DNA of 15,842 nt from Bacillota bacterium (GCA_029555925.1 JAKPQU010000153.1:1-15842); one strand, 5' to 3'; shown: positions 1 through 8,030, numbered from the stretch's first letter. Notes: generated by a model not told the origin, from the sequence alone. Numbers and translations: made by a program.

Positions 1-40
1 TTTTCCTGTTATAATTACGTTATTATGAACTTAAAAGACA

Positions 41-71
41 CCCTCCCTTAATCCCTCCCTCAAGGGAGGGA
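41..71. repeat. CCCTCCCT repeat with hairpin
   Basis: CCCTCCCTTAAT is followed directly by the near-identical CCCTCCCTCAAG and then GGAGGG. Positions 52-60 and 63-71 form a perfect 9-bp inverted repeat with a 2-nt centre. It lies downstream of the minus-strand lipoprotein gene and could terminate it, but no clear U-tract follows on either strand. A dispersed repeat is the alternative. Confidence 0.55.
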
Positions 72-130
72 AATAAGACGTTATTCCATAAGGGTAATAT
101 TAATTTATAAAATCTTTTTTCTTAACTTAA

Positions 131-191
131 TGACATTGCGCGTGACGCGTGACGGGAGGAACACGTTTATTAAATGCTTATGCTCAGGTCA
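131..191 (-). repeat. Truncated copy of the 97-bp inverted-repeat element
   Basis: Read on the minus strand this matches the left part of the copies at 10917-11013 and 15597-15693: the TGACCTGAGCATAA end, the GCATTTAATAA stretch and part of the GTCACG heptamer core. Roughly 35 bp of the distal end, including the second terminal repeat, is missing. It begins 20 bp beyond the stop codon of the lipoprotein gene. Confidence 0.7.
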
Positions 192-210
192 GTAAATATT
201 TGCTGAAATA

Positions 211-759
211 TTATAAATAGTTTTCCTTAATAATCTTTGCATCTTTTACTAAATAAAAATCCATATTCAGACTGCAGTCAACCATGGTTCCGTTGTTATT
301 ATAAAGACTTTTTACGGTCTTCAATTTTGATATTTTCACCTCTATAACAGGCTTTTTGCCTCCTGACGAAAGTTTTTCTATTTCTTTCAGCTTATTCTGC
401 GTTATTACTCCATAGCCAAGAACAATAAGATTGAGAGAAGCACTTTGAACTGCACCAGTTCCAGGGTTTCCTCATGTAAAACAATCGCCATATTGTTTTG
501 TAAATTCTTTCATCTTTTCGTATGGAATTGCAAAAAGAGCCATATCATAACAGTCTTCTTTGTTTTTGCGGGAAGCGGCACCTGCTATTACATACTGTTC
601 CGTTTTCTCTGTTTCTTTTTCCATTTCCATCTGGTAAAGTCCGGTGTTTAAAAGCAATTTATTCCCTGATAATTTGAGGCGTTCTTTACCAGCCTGATTA
701 CAGCCGCAGAACAATACTAAAGTAATAATTATAGAGAAAATCATAAATTTAGTCTTCAT
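211..759 (-). CDS. Putative selenocysteine-containing lipoprotein (CxxU), unrecognised family
   Basis: This encodes 182 residues if the in-frame TGA at 474-472 is read as selenocysteine. The start is the ATG at 759, preceded by GGAGGTG at a good distance. An upstream in-frame ATG at 774 overlaps that Shine-Dalgarno and is less likely. Residues 1-20 form a signal sequence ending FCGC-N, a non-consensus lipobox with C20 as the lipidated residue. The UGA is codon 96, in the context D-C93-F-T-U96-G-N-P, a CxxU redox motif. The frame then stays open for 86 more codons to a TAA at 213-211, with normal amino acid use. A hairpin follows the UGA (see its entry). The gene diverges from the GspE-like gene. 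I recognise no family. A nonsense-mutated pseudogene is the alternative, but the CxxU motif and hairpin argue against it. Function is unknown; a thiol/selenol redox role on the envelope is inference. Confidence 0.72.
447..474 (-). promoter_or_regulatory. Candidate bacterial SECIS hairpin of the lipoprotein gene
   Basis: On the minus strand the UGA (474-472) is followed by ten bases and then GAACTG (461-456), GTG and CAGTTC (452-447), a perfect 6-bp stem. If the closing G-C pair opens, the apex is GGUGC. GGU therefore begins 15 nt after the UGA, close to its place in the E. coli fdhF element as I recall it. The structure is judged by eye and its energy was not computed. Confidence 0.6.
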
Positions 760-788
760 TAAAATCACCTCCATCTGACTGTATATTT

Positions 789-817
789 ATTTTACGTGAA
801 ATTCCGTACCAATACAA
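789..817 (-). promoter_or_regulatory. Putative promoter of the lipoprotein gene
   Basis: On the minus strand TTGTAT (817-812) and TAAAAT (794-789) are separated by 17 bp, about 30 bp upstream of the chosen start codon. The match to the vegetative consensus is moderate. Confidence 0.4.
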
Positions 818-830
818 GATAATTCTATCA

Positions 831-844
831 CAAAAATATTTTTG
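831..844. promoter_or_regulatory. 14-bp palindrome in a divergent promoter region
   Basis: CAAAAATATTTTTG is a perfect palindrome. It lies between the two divergent promoters, 11 bp upstream of the -35 box of the GspE-like gene. It could be an operator. In AT-rich DNA such a site can also arise by chance. Confidence 0.3.
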
Positions 845-855
845 CAAAATAGATC

Positions 856-884
856 TTGACTTTTAATACTTAATAATATACAAT
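856..884 (+). promoter_or_regulatory. Promoter of the GspE-like gene
   Basis: TTGACT (856-861) and TACAAT (879-884) are separated by 17 bp, close to the vegetative consensus. The distance to the ATG at 923 is short, and AAGGAGG lies just before that ATG. Confidence 0.6.
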
Positions 885-922
885 GATATTTGAAGATATA
901 AAATAATAAAGGAGGAATAAAT

Positions 923-2404
923 ATGACAGAAGAAATTTTTGATGCAGACCAGGCTATAGAATTTCTTAAAATATCCAGGCCTACCTTTGCCAGATGGCTT
1001 AAAAACGGGAAATTACAGGGATTTAAAGTTGGTAAAAAATGGCGTTTTTACAGGCGTGACCTTATATCTTTCATGGAATCAAGCGGGACTGATTTTGTTC
1101 TGTTAAAAAAGGATTTTAAAGAATCAATCAAATTTTTCGAAGAAAAACTTGAAAGAAAGAACATACCGGCCGGAAGCGATATAGAGACTACAAAAGATAT
1201 AATCACTTCTTCCGATGAAAAAGATGTACTGATAAAAAATCTTGCCGACAGATTATTTCTGGATAGTTTCAGCGATAAAGCCAGTGATATACATCTAGAA
1301 CCCTTAAAAGAGGGGCTTATGATCAGATATCGCATTAAAGGTTCCCTTGAGAATATAAAAATACTGTCTCCTGAAACGGGAGAAGAACTGATAATAAGAC
1401 TGAAACATATGGCAGACCTGGATCCGGACATAACGGAAAAGGTACAGACAGGGAAAATAATAATAGAAACAGATAAAATCACCGGAGATGACAACAGGTT
1501 TGATATAAAAATCGGAATAATTCCTGTTATATACGGAGAAAGAGTTACTATGAGGATAAAATCTATGGAAAAAGCAAAGGCAACAGTAGAGCAGGGGCTG
1601 GAATTACTGCAATTTGGCAGAGAAGACCTTGAGACAGTAAAGAAAATATTCAACAAAACCTTCGGCCTTGTAATTGTTACAGGAACATCAGGGAGCGGTA
1701 AAACCACTACATGTCACGGCGCATTGAATTATATTCTTTCAAAAACCGGGGGGCATGCCAGTATTATGACTCTAGAAGATTCCATCGAATATCCTATGAA
1801 GGGTATATCACAGATAACGGTACATCCTGACAGAGAAGGTTATTATGAACTATTGAAGGGTATTATGTGGCAGGACCCCGATGTAATATTTGTCGGATCT
1901 ATTCCGGACAGTAAAACAGCCACAATGGTTTCTGAAATAGCTCTTACAGGCCATCTTATCATAGTGCAGTTACCATGTCCCGACATATTTCAGTCTGTAG
2001 ATTACCTGAAAAATCTTGGTCTTGAGCCATATCTGCTGGCTTCTGTTCTGGAAGGAGCCATAGCTCAGAGGCTGGTAAGAAAGATCTGCAAAAATTGTAA
2101 AGAAGAATTCACCCCTTCTCCTGATGTTATCAAAAAATATTTTTCAGACAGAGAGAATGTTTCTCTCTTCAGAGGAAAGGGATGCATTGAATGTCATAAC
2201 AGCGGTTACTCCGGAAGAACCGGATTATACGAAATATGTATATTTGATACGGAATTAAAGGAAGCCATTGCAGACGTAGAAAAGACAGATAAATTTAAAA
2301 AAGTTTTCCATGAGAAAGGATTCCGCACTCTTCGGGAGAAAGCTATAGATTATGTTCTTTCAGGAATTACTACTCTGGAAGAAGCATTGAGAGTGAGTTA
2401 TTAA
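923..2404 (+). CDS. GspE/PilB-family ATPase homologue with N-terminal excisionase-type HTH, degenerate active site
   Basis: This encodes 493 residues. Residues 5-53 resemble an excisionase/MerR-like helix-turn-helix (FLKISRPTFARWLKNGKLQG followed by a WRF segment). Residues 100-215 resemble the GspE N2 region (ASDIHLEP, then IRYRIKGSLE). The C-terminal ATPase domain keeps an intact Walker A, GTSGSGKTT (254-262), an Asp-box-like LEDSIEY (284-290), and a tetracysteine zinc site C389/C392/C421/C424. Other key positions have changed. The usual GEIRD after Walker B reads GSIPD (325-329), so the catalytic Glu and the Arg are lost. The usual TLHTND reads QLPCPD (349-354). RQDPD reads WQDPD. It probably binds nucleotide and may be weak or inactive as an ATPase. 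No pilus or secretion genes are adjacent, and the HTH suggests DNA binding or regulation. The start is supported by AAGGAGG. Family assignment is firm; function is inferred. Confidence 0.88.
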   Translation: MTEEIFDADQAIEFLKISRPTFARWLKNGKLQGFKVGKKWRFYRRDLISFMESSGTDFVLLKKDFKESIKFFEEKLERKNIPAGSDIETTKDIITSSDEKDVLIKNLADRLFLDSFSDKASDIHLEPLKEGLMIRYRIKGSLENIKILSPETGEELIIRLKHMADLDPDITEKVQTGKIIIETDKITGDDNRFDIKIGIIPVIYGERVTMRIKSMEKAKATVEQGLELLQFGREDLETVKKIFNKTFGLVIVTGTSGSGKTTTCHGALNYILSKTGGHASIMTLEDSIEYPMKGISQITVHPDREGYYELLKGIMWQDPDVIFVGSIPDSKTATMVSEIALTGHLIIVQLPCPDIFQSVDYLKNLGLEPYLLASVLEGAIAQRLVRKICKNCKEEFTPSPDVIKKYFSDRENVSLFRGKGCIECHNSGYSGRTGLYEICIFDTELKEAIADVEKTDKFKKVFHEKGFRTLREKAIDYVLSGITTLEEALRVSY

Positions 2405-2405
2405 A

Positions 2406-2487
2406 CAGTGAACAGTAACCAGTAACCAGTGACCGGGTATCTATGGCATTTAATTAACTGCTATCACCGTAATGACTGTCACTGGTT
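2406..2487. repeat. Four CAGTRAC heptamers with an inverted partner
   Basis: Directly after the GspE-like stop, 2406-2433 is four heptamers: CAGTGAA, CAGTAAC, CAGTAAC and CAGTGAC. AACCAGTGAC (2424-2433) pairs perfectly with GTCACTGGTT (2478-2487) across a 44-nt loop. This could act as a weak terminator or as mRNA structure between the GspE-like gene and tldD. There is no U-tract. Confidence 0.6.
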
Positions 2488-2532
2488 GCTCCTTACGTTT
2501 CACAGACCTGATATAGAAAAGAGGCAAAAAAA

Positions 2533-3906
2533 TTGCAGGATATACTGACTGAAACAGTAAATAAATTTAAGAATCTCTGTGATTACATGGAGATAAGAAT
2601 AGAAGATTATGAGACTACAAAAATTGCCATAAATACGGACGAAACAGAAAAGATTGGCACTTCTTTTGAATTTGGCGGCAATGTAAGGGCTCTTGTAAAC
2701 GGAGGTTGGGGGTTTATTTCATTCAATAATATTAATTTACTTCCCACCTTTGCAGCGAGAGCCATAGACCATGCAAAACATGTGGGAAGAAACAAACTCG
2801 TGCTGTCTCCAGTTCCTTCTATAGTAGACAGAGTAAAAGCAGAACTTCTTTCCGATCCGAGAAATATAACCTTAAAAGAAAAGAAAAAACTCCTTGATGA
2901 TTATAATAAAATAATACTGAATTATGATAGAGAACTTATAAAAAATTCCTTTCTTGCCTATTATGATCAGATTAAAAAGAAATATTTCTGCAACTCGGAA
3001 GGAACCTTTATAGAGCAGGAGCTTCTGGATCTGTATATTACAGTGAAGATTATTGCCGCAAAGGACGGTATTACTCAACCGGCAGTTGTTACAAACGGCA
3101 GCTCAAATAATTTCGATGTATGCCGCAATCTGGAAGAAAAAATAGAAAAATCCTGCAGGACTGCCATAAAATTCCTGGATGCGCCGAAAGTAAAATCAGG
3201 TGTCTATACTGTAATCTGCGATCCTGCCGTAACAGGAACGTTTGCACACGAGGCATTCGGCCACACATGCGAGGCAGATCATTTTTACAAAAGCGAATCG
3301 TTAAAGAAAGAAATGAGGCTTGGAAGAGTTTTCGGAAGCACCGTTCTGAGTATTTATGACACAGGTCTTGATATCGGTTCAAGAGGTTCCATGAAATATG
3401 ATGATGAAGGTGTAAAAACAGAGAAAACGTATCTCATAAAAGAAGGGGTTCTATCAGGAAGGCTTCATTCCAGGGAAACTGCCTCTATTTTAGGAGAAAA
3501 TCCTACAGGTTCGGCAAGAGCGATAGATTACCGTTTCCCTCCAATATGCAGGATGAGGAATACCTGCATAGAAGGAGGTACATCCACTTTCGACGACATG
3601 ATAAAAGACATAAAACTCGGTATTTATGCCATAGATTTTCTTTATGGCATGGGAGGGGAGATGTTTACAGTCGCACCTGCTTACAGTTACATGATAAGAA
3701 ATGGCCATATTTCAGAAGCAGTGAGGGATGTAAAGATAACGGGAAACCTATTTGAAACACTAAAAAACATAGATATGACAGGAAATGATTTTAAAATAAA
3801 TGATTCCGGGGGAGGATGCGGAAGAGGCGAGCAGTGGCCTCTTGCGACAACAGAATCGGGGCCCCATATAAGGATACAGAATGTATCGATAGGAGGTGAA
3901 TCTTAA
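2533..3906 (+). CDS. tldD: TldD-like metalloprotease subunit
   Basis: This encodes 457 residues, close to the usual TldD length. The TTG start is preceded by AGAGG. The zinc motif HEAFGH (H239, E240, H244) is the TldD HExxxH signature. The C-terminal half carries typical family blocks: DDEGV, GSARA, and a Cys-containing GGGCGRGEQWP (C429). In characterised bacteria TldD pairs with TldE/PmbA to form a heterodimeric protease that degrades unfolded small peptides. It matures some ribosomally made peptides and cleaves the antitoxin CcdA. The stop (3904-3906) overlaps the ATG of tldE by one base, so the pair is co-translated. No peptide-precursor gene is visible nearby, so the substrate is unknown. 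Confidence 0.93.
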   Translation: MQDILTETVNKFKNLCDYMEIRIEDYETTKIAINTDETEKIGTSFEFGGNVRALVNGGWGFISFNNINLLPTFAARAIDHAKHVGRNKLVLSPVPSIVDRVKAELLSDPRNITLKEKKKLLDDYNKIILNYDRELIKNSFLAYYDQIKKKYFCNSEGTFIEQELLDLYITVKIIAAKDGITQPAVVTNGSSNNFDVCRNLEEKIEKSCRTAIKFLDAPKVKSGVYTVICDPAVTGTFAHEAFGHTCEADHFYKSESLKKEMRLGRVFGSTVLSIYDTGLDIGSRGSMKYDDEGVKTEKTYLIKEGVLSGRLHSRETASILGENPTGSARAIDYRFPPICRMRNTCIEGGTSTFDDMIKDIKLGIYAIDFLYGMGGEMFTVAPAYSYMIRNGHISEAVRDVKITGNLFETLKNIDMTGNDFKINDSGGGCGRGEQWPLATTESGPHIRIQNVSIGGES

Positions 3907-5225
3907 TGGAATATCTGGAAAAAATTTTAGATAAATCTTCTTCTGACACAGAAGAAAGTGAATTATTTTATTTGAAAAATTCCAGTAAAAAGTTAGAATT
4001 TGAAAAAAATGAATTGCAGAGTATGACCGGGAAAGAAAGTGAAGGTGCAGGTTTAAGAGTTAGAAAAGACGGTAAAATAGGTTTTGTTACTTCCAGTAAA
4101 ATAGACGAAAACATTATAGAAAAAGCTATTTCGAGCGCTGAATTCGGCGACAATTCAAGATTTTCTTTTTCAGGAAAACATGAGCAATGTTCCGGCAATT
4201 ATATGGACAGAAATATAGATAATATTAACATAAACAGCCTTGTTTCCAGGGGAGAAGAGATAATCAATGAAATAAGAGATTTTGATAAAAAGATAAATGT
4301 AAATATAACCTTTGAAAAAAGGGAGGAAGAAGTTCATATCCTTACATCGCCGGGGTTCAGAGGACATTACAGAAAAAATTATTATTCCATACTTGTTATG
4401 ACAGAATTTACCAGGGAAAATGATATATTTGAAATATGGAAAGGCTTTACAGATAGAGACACAACGGAAGAAAGATTGATATCCGAAGTGTTATTTGATA
4501 TAAAACATGGCCTGTCTGTGGTAAAAATGCAGAACGGCAAATATCCTGTTTTATTTTCTCCCGATGCGGTGGAAGAACTTTTCAGCATTTTTGTTACAGG
4601 TGTTGATGGCAACAGAGTATACAGGAAGACATCTCCTCTTTATTCAAAACTCGGACAGGAAATATTTAATGAATCTATAAGTATTTATGATGATCCGACC
4701 ATAAAAAGCGGCACAAATTCATGTCCTTTTGATGACGAAGGTGTGCCGTCACAGAAGACTCCACTTGTAGAAAAAGGTGTCCTGAAAGGATTTCTCCTGG
4801 ATCTTAAAAACAGTGTCAAACTGAACATGCCTTCTTCCGGCAACGGTTTTCGTAAAAACTGGATTACAGGTAGAAGTTATGAATATTATCCTTCCATAAA
4901 CTCTTCATGTATTACAATAAATCCCGGTAATTCTTCTTATGAAGAGCTTCTATCTTCAATAAAAGAAGGAATTCTTGTAAAGTCAGCGCCCGATCTCTCT
5001 ATGGGGAATATACAGAATGGAGATTTCGCCGGCACAGTAATCCATGGTTTTAAAGTAGAACATGGCAAAATAGGAGGAAGAATAAAAAATACCGTTATAA
5101 GCGGTAATCTGTACAATTTACTGAAGAACCAGTTACTTGGCATGAGTGCAGATCTTTATTATTCAATGTCTTCCGGCTCCAGAGTTCCTTATATGTTATT
5201 TAAAGATATGGAAGTAACGTCTTAG
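3906..5225 (+). CDS. pmbA: TldE/PmbA-like partner of TldD
   Basis: This encodes 439 residues, starting at the ATG that overlaps the tldD stop codon (TAATG); GGAGGTG lies just upstream. It has the TldD/PmbA fold signatures: GAGLRVRKDGKIGFVTSS near the N-terminus, then DDEGVPSQKTPLVEKGVLKG, then GDFAGTVIHGFKVEHGKIGG near the C-terminus. It lacks an HExxxH motif, as expected for the non-catalytic partner. The gene ends 8 bp from the convergent stop codon of the DHH gene, with no room for a terminator hairpin between them. Confidence 0.9.
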   Translation: MEYLEKILDKSSSDTEESELFYLKNSSKKLEFEKNELQSMTGKESEGAGLRVRKDGKIGFVTSSKIDENIIEKAISSAEFGDNSRFSFSGKHEQCSGNYMDRNIDNININSLVSRGEEIINEIRDFDKKINVNITFEKREEEVHILTSPGFRGHYRKNYYSILVMTEFTRENDIFEIWKGFTDRDTTEERLISEVLFDIKHGLSVVKMQNGKYPVLFSPDAVEELFSIFVTGVDGNRVYRKTSPLYSKLGQEIFNESISIYDDPTIKSGTNSCPFDDEGVPSQKTPLVEKGVLKGFLLDLKNSVKLNMPSSGNGFRKNWITGRSYEYYPSINSSCITINPGNSSYEELLSSIKEGILVKSAPDLSMGNIQNGDFAGTVIHGFKVEHGKIGGRIKNTVISGNLYNLLKNQLLGMSADLYYSMSSGSRVPYMLFKDMEVTS

Positions 5226-5233
5226 GACAGTCA

Positions 5234-6277
5234 TTAAGATTCTTTAACAGATAGCAGAGGTTTCCCCGGCCCTTTTTCTCCCATGGCCTGGAGAAATCTT
5301 ACTGTTATTTCTGCCTCTATCGTACTGGGAGCGCTTTTCCCGAGAGGTACCTGACCTCCTGCCATAACCCTGTGGCCTCCTGCCATGCCAAGACCATCAA
5401 GTATCTGATGAATAAGAGAACCGGCATAGGGGTAAAGAGGAGTCGTTCTGAGAGAGAGATTAAGTGTGTCATTATACTGGCCCATGCAGAGTGCAGCCTT
5501 TGTGCCGGACAGTCTTATAAGTAAATCCGCTATCTCTGCCGGCAGATCCGGACTGTGCATCTGTTCAAGCACTGTTATTACTGCTTTACCGTAAACCCTG
5601 GTAGAGCGCAGAGCATTATCAAAGGCACGAAAATAGACCACCGGCAACTGGGCCTGTTCTACCTGGGATAATTTATGATGATCCACATTGGATAGAAGTT
5701 TGAAATAGGCATATTCATCGGAACATGTAGTGCTTCGTGACAATCCCCTTGTGTCTGTTTTAAGTCCGTAAAACAGTGCCGTAGCAAGGCGACCGTGCAT
5801 TTCTATACCTGCTGCTTCCAGATACTGAAACAGCAGGGTTGATGTGGCACCTATTTCAGTTCTTATATCAACATATTTAATACTTTCCGTTGAGGCCAGT
5901 ACTGATTGATGATGATCTATTACTATAGAGGGACGGAACTTATTTGACAGGATATGATTTCCGCATCCTGCCTGAGTATCTACCAGGGCAATAGCTGAAT
6001 AGGAATCAAATTTCCTGATAGTTTTCTGTTTCTGCCACTCAGGTGTAAGATATTTAAGCATTGCTCTGTTTTCCACTCTGCCAACCAGTCCTGTATAGAT
6101 CAACCTACTCTGTATACCCCAGGCCTTTTTTAACAGTATGGAAAGGGCATAACCTGATGCAAGTCCGTCAGGATCAGGATTATGATGGGTCAGAATAAGA
6201 ACGGGCCCTTTACCGGCTGCTTCCCTTAATTTTTCCAGCGTAAGTTCATCTATAGGATTGGGATTATGAGTTATCAA
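5234..6277 (-). CDS. nrnA: DHH/DHHA1 phosphoesterase, NrnA-like (nanoRNase / pAp phosphatase)
   Basis: This encodes 347 residues. The TTG start is preceded by GAGAGGAAG. DHH-family metal motifs are in order: HHNPDPDG (31-38), LVDTQAG (D100), IDHH (D121, H122, H123) and GLKTDTRG (D175). A DHHA1 substrate-binding motif, GGHRVMAGG (300-308), follows. Family members need Mn2+ and hydrolyse short oligoribonucleotides, 3'-phosphoadenosine 5'-phosphate or cyclic dinucleotide products. Because it lies downstream of an HD-GYP gene, it may degrade the pGpG made from cyclic di-GMP, which is inference. It is 176 bp downstream of the zinc-ribbon gene on the same strand, so it may be read from the same operon or from its own promoter. 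Confidence 0.88.
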   Translation of the reverse strand: MITHNPNPIDELTLEKLREAAGKGPVLILTHHNPDPDGLASGYALSILLKKAWGIQSRLIYTGLVGRVENRAMLKYLTPEWQKQKTIRKFDSYSAIALVDTQAGCGNHILSNKFRPSIVIDHHQSVLASTESIKYVDIRTEIGATSTLLFQYLEAAGIEMHGRLATALFYGLKTDTRGLSRSTTCSDEYAYFKLLSNVDHHKLSQVEQAQLPVVYFRAFDNALRSTRVYGKAVITVLEQMHSPDLPAEIADLLIRLSGTKAALCMGQYNDTLNLSLRTTPLYPYAGSLIHQILDGLGMAGGHRVMAGGQVPLGKSAPSTIEAEITVRFLQAMGEKGPGKPLLSVKES

Positions 6278-6453
6278 ATTTAACTTCCTCTCCAGGACAA
6301 AATTATTTGTCAGGTAACAGGTGAAGCGGAATTTATATGAGAATCACGTAACATAGAGGATATTTCCATCTTTTCCCTGTAACCATATAGCGTTATATAT
6401 TTCGATTTTTTCCTACAGCAAGCAATAACAACAAAATTTTATTCTAAAAAAAA

Positions 6454-6690
6454 TTATATATTTTTACCGAAAAAACTGCTTATATCAAAATAAAATTTCT
6501 TTTCCTCGTGACAGTGTGTGCATTCACAGGTCAATAAGTCATAAGGTTTTTGCTCTTCACTGAAAAGAAGGGCCTGCATTTTTTTCTGAAGTGTTCCCCC
6601 ACATTTACTGCATTTCTGTGATCTCACATATTTATATTCTTCCGGAATACCTGATACAGTTAAGGCTTCATGCCATGGATGTTCCTTCAT
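6454..6690 (-). CDS. Small zinc-ribbon-like protein
   Basis: This encodes 78 residues. Two cysteine clusters, CSKCGG (27-32) and CECTHCHEE towards the C-terminus, suggest one zinc ribbon with a short insert. There is no signal peptide or membrane segment. The ATG overlaps the TGA stop of the HD-GYP gene (ATGA), which indicates translational coupling and a linked function. I do not recognise the family. A partner or adaptor of the HD-GYP protein is inference. Confidence 0.75.
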   Translation of the reverse strand: MKEHPWHEALTVSGIPEEYKYVRSQKCSKCGGTLQKKMQALLFSEEQKPYDLLTCECTHCHEEKKFYFDISSFFGKNI

Positions 6691-7958
6691 AAGCTCATCT
6701 CCTTATTCCCGGATTCTTCAAATTCTTTATATTCTTCCCGTGCCTTTTTCTGGGCTTGTGCCCGGCAATTATTAATTTCATCAAAATTATCTTCCAGCAG
6801 TTCAACAATATACTTATCCAGGGCTGAATTTTCTGCCATAGTCCGGATAGTTTTCATTGTTTTCTCACTATCCATACCGGTTCTATATGGTCTGTCTTCG
6901 GTCAGGGCAGTAAATACATCTGCTACAGACATAATTCGCGATCCTATGGATAAATCCTGTTTATTGAGATGAAATGGATATCCTCTGCCATCAAGTCTTT
7001 CATGATGAAAGGAAGCCCAGCTGTTAATAACGTCGAATTCACTGATATGCTCAAGTGTAATGTATGTATAGTACGTATGAGAACGAATAATACTGAACTC
7101 TTCTTCTGTTAATTTACCCGGCTTCTCTAAAATCTCTGAAGGGACTGCAAGTTTACCGAGATCATGAAGATATCCTGCCAGTCTCATCGAATGGCATTCT
7201 CTTTCAGAAAAACCTGACAGCCTGGCCAGAGTTTCAGCACTTGCGGCTACACCGCTCGTATGGGTAGCAGTAAAGTGGCTTCTGAAATCTATAATCTGAC
7301 AGAAGAGTTTTCCCAGATTGATAAGTTCTTTCAGATTTAATTCAATTGACGGTAACTTTGTCCTTCTGGAAAGAATAAAACCTATAAATGGAGAGGATGC
7401 ATCAAGCCAGAAAGATTCTTTACCTGATAAACTCTTAAAAACATCCAGCAAATCAGGGTTGAATAATTTTTCGGAAAATCTATTAATCTGTTCAATAATA
7501 TGTTTACCTTGCCAGACAATATTTTTCTCTCTATTATCAATAAGCACACTTATTCTATCTGCCAGATGAAGGATATGACTTTCCAGGGGAATATCTCTGT
7601 AGCCGGCCATAGCGTCTGTCCAGGGAGTATGGTGGTAACGTACCATATGTGCTATTTTATGAAAAGGTTGAAAATTTCTCAGTAATAAATATCCTCTTTC
7701 TGCATGCCTGTAAGGATTTTCCAGCTCAAATTCAAGAGTCGCCAGTCTTTCCTTCAAATATAAAGCACCGCTGTCATGCAGAAGTCCCGCAAGGATAAGA
7801 TTGTTCTGTTCTTCCAGAGACAGGGCCATTTCTTTTCCTATACTGAATGCGATATAGGCAACCCTTTTATGATGATCCACTACAGATGGATTGATCATAT
7901 CCATCGCGCCGGACATACACATAATCAGGTCAAACACAGACACATACAGTTCTTTCAT
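6687..7958 (-). CDS. HD-GYP domain protein with an additional N-terminal HD domain
   Basis: This encodes 423 residues from the ATG at 7958, 7 nt after GGAG; an adjacent TTG at 7961 is the alternative start. The N-terminal HD-like domain has a His pair near residue 29 and H61-D62 (LLHDSGAL). The C-terminal HD-GYP domain has THTSG (about 233-236), LHDLGK (H265, D266), HHERLDGRGYP (318-328) and VADVFTALTEDRPYR. These are the residues expected for a metal-dependent cyclic di-GMP phosphodiesterase. There is no membrane segment, so the protein should be cytoplasmic. The last about 35 residues are charged and Glu-rich. It ends in TGA, which shows that UGA is a normal stop here. Its leader contains a four-heptamer array that starts 26 bp before the ATG. 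Confidence 0.9.
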   Translation of the reverse strand: MKELYVSVFDLIMCMSGAMDMINPSVVDHHKRVAYIAFSIGKEMALSLEEQNNLILAGLLHDSGALYLKERLATLEFELENPYRHAERGYLLLRNFQPFHKIAHMVRYHHTPWTDAMAGYRDIPLESHILHLADRISVLIDNREKNIVWQGKHIIEQINRFSEKLFNPDLLDVFKSLSGKESFWLDASSPFIGFILSRRTKLPSIELNLKELINLGKLFCQIIDFRSHFTATHTSGVAASAETLARLSGFSERECHSMRLAGYLHDLGKLAVPSEILEKPGKLTEEEFSIIRSHTYYTYITLEHISEFDVINSWASFHHERLDGRGYPFHLNKQDLSIGSRIMSVADVFTALTEDRPYRTGMDSEKTMKTIRTMAENSALDKYIVELLEDNFDEINNCRAQAQKKAREEYKEFEESGNKEMSL

Positions 7959-7983
7959 CAATAAACTCCGCTAAAAAAATTAT

Positions 7984-8011
7984 CGTGACGCGTGACGCGT
8001 AACGCGTGACG
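7984..8011. repeat. Stand-alone CGTGACG heptamer array (four units)
   Basis: The units are CGTGACG, CGTGACG, CGTAACG and CGTGACG. This array has no inverted partner beside it, unlike those inside the 147-bp element. It lies between the likely promoter and the start of the HD-GYP gene, so it would be in the 5' untranslated leader of that gene. Confidence 0.85.
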
Positions 8012-8030
8012 CGAGGATTACCTGTACCCT

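Noticed and set aside
445..651. Plus-strand open frame opposite the lipoprotein gene
   Set aside because: It has no ribosome binding site, a Cys/Phe-rich product typical of an antisense shadow, and the opposite frame has a signal peptide and good Shine-Dalgarno.
1048..1707. Long minus-strand open frame opposite the GspE-like gene
   Set aside because: It lies entirely inside a gene with clear domain homology, has no ribosome binding site, and its product is Ser/Ile-rich as expected of an antisense shadow.
2486..2514. Promoter for tldD (TTGCTC, 17 bp, TGATAT)
   Set aside because: The -10 match is weak and the -35 lies in the repeat stem. It is not strong enough to list as a feature.
3120..3359. 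Overlapping frames inside tldD
   Set aside because: They are shadow frames of a gene with an intact HExxxH motif and normal length.
6687..6689. Global reassignment of UGA to an amino acid, which would also explain the in-frame TGAs
   Set aside because: The HD-GYP gene ends in TGA overlapping the next start codon, and pgi ends in TGA with another TGA soon after in frame. UGA is a normal stop in this genome.
7984..8011. CRISPR array
   Set aside because: The units are 7 bp, contiguous and without spacers, and no cas genes are present.
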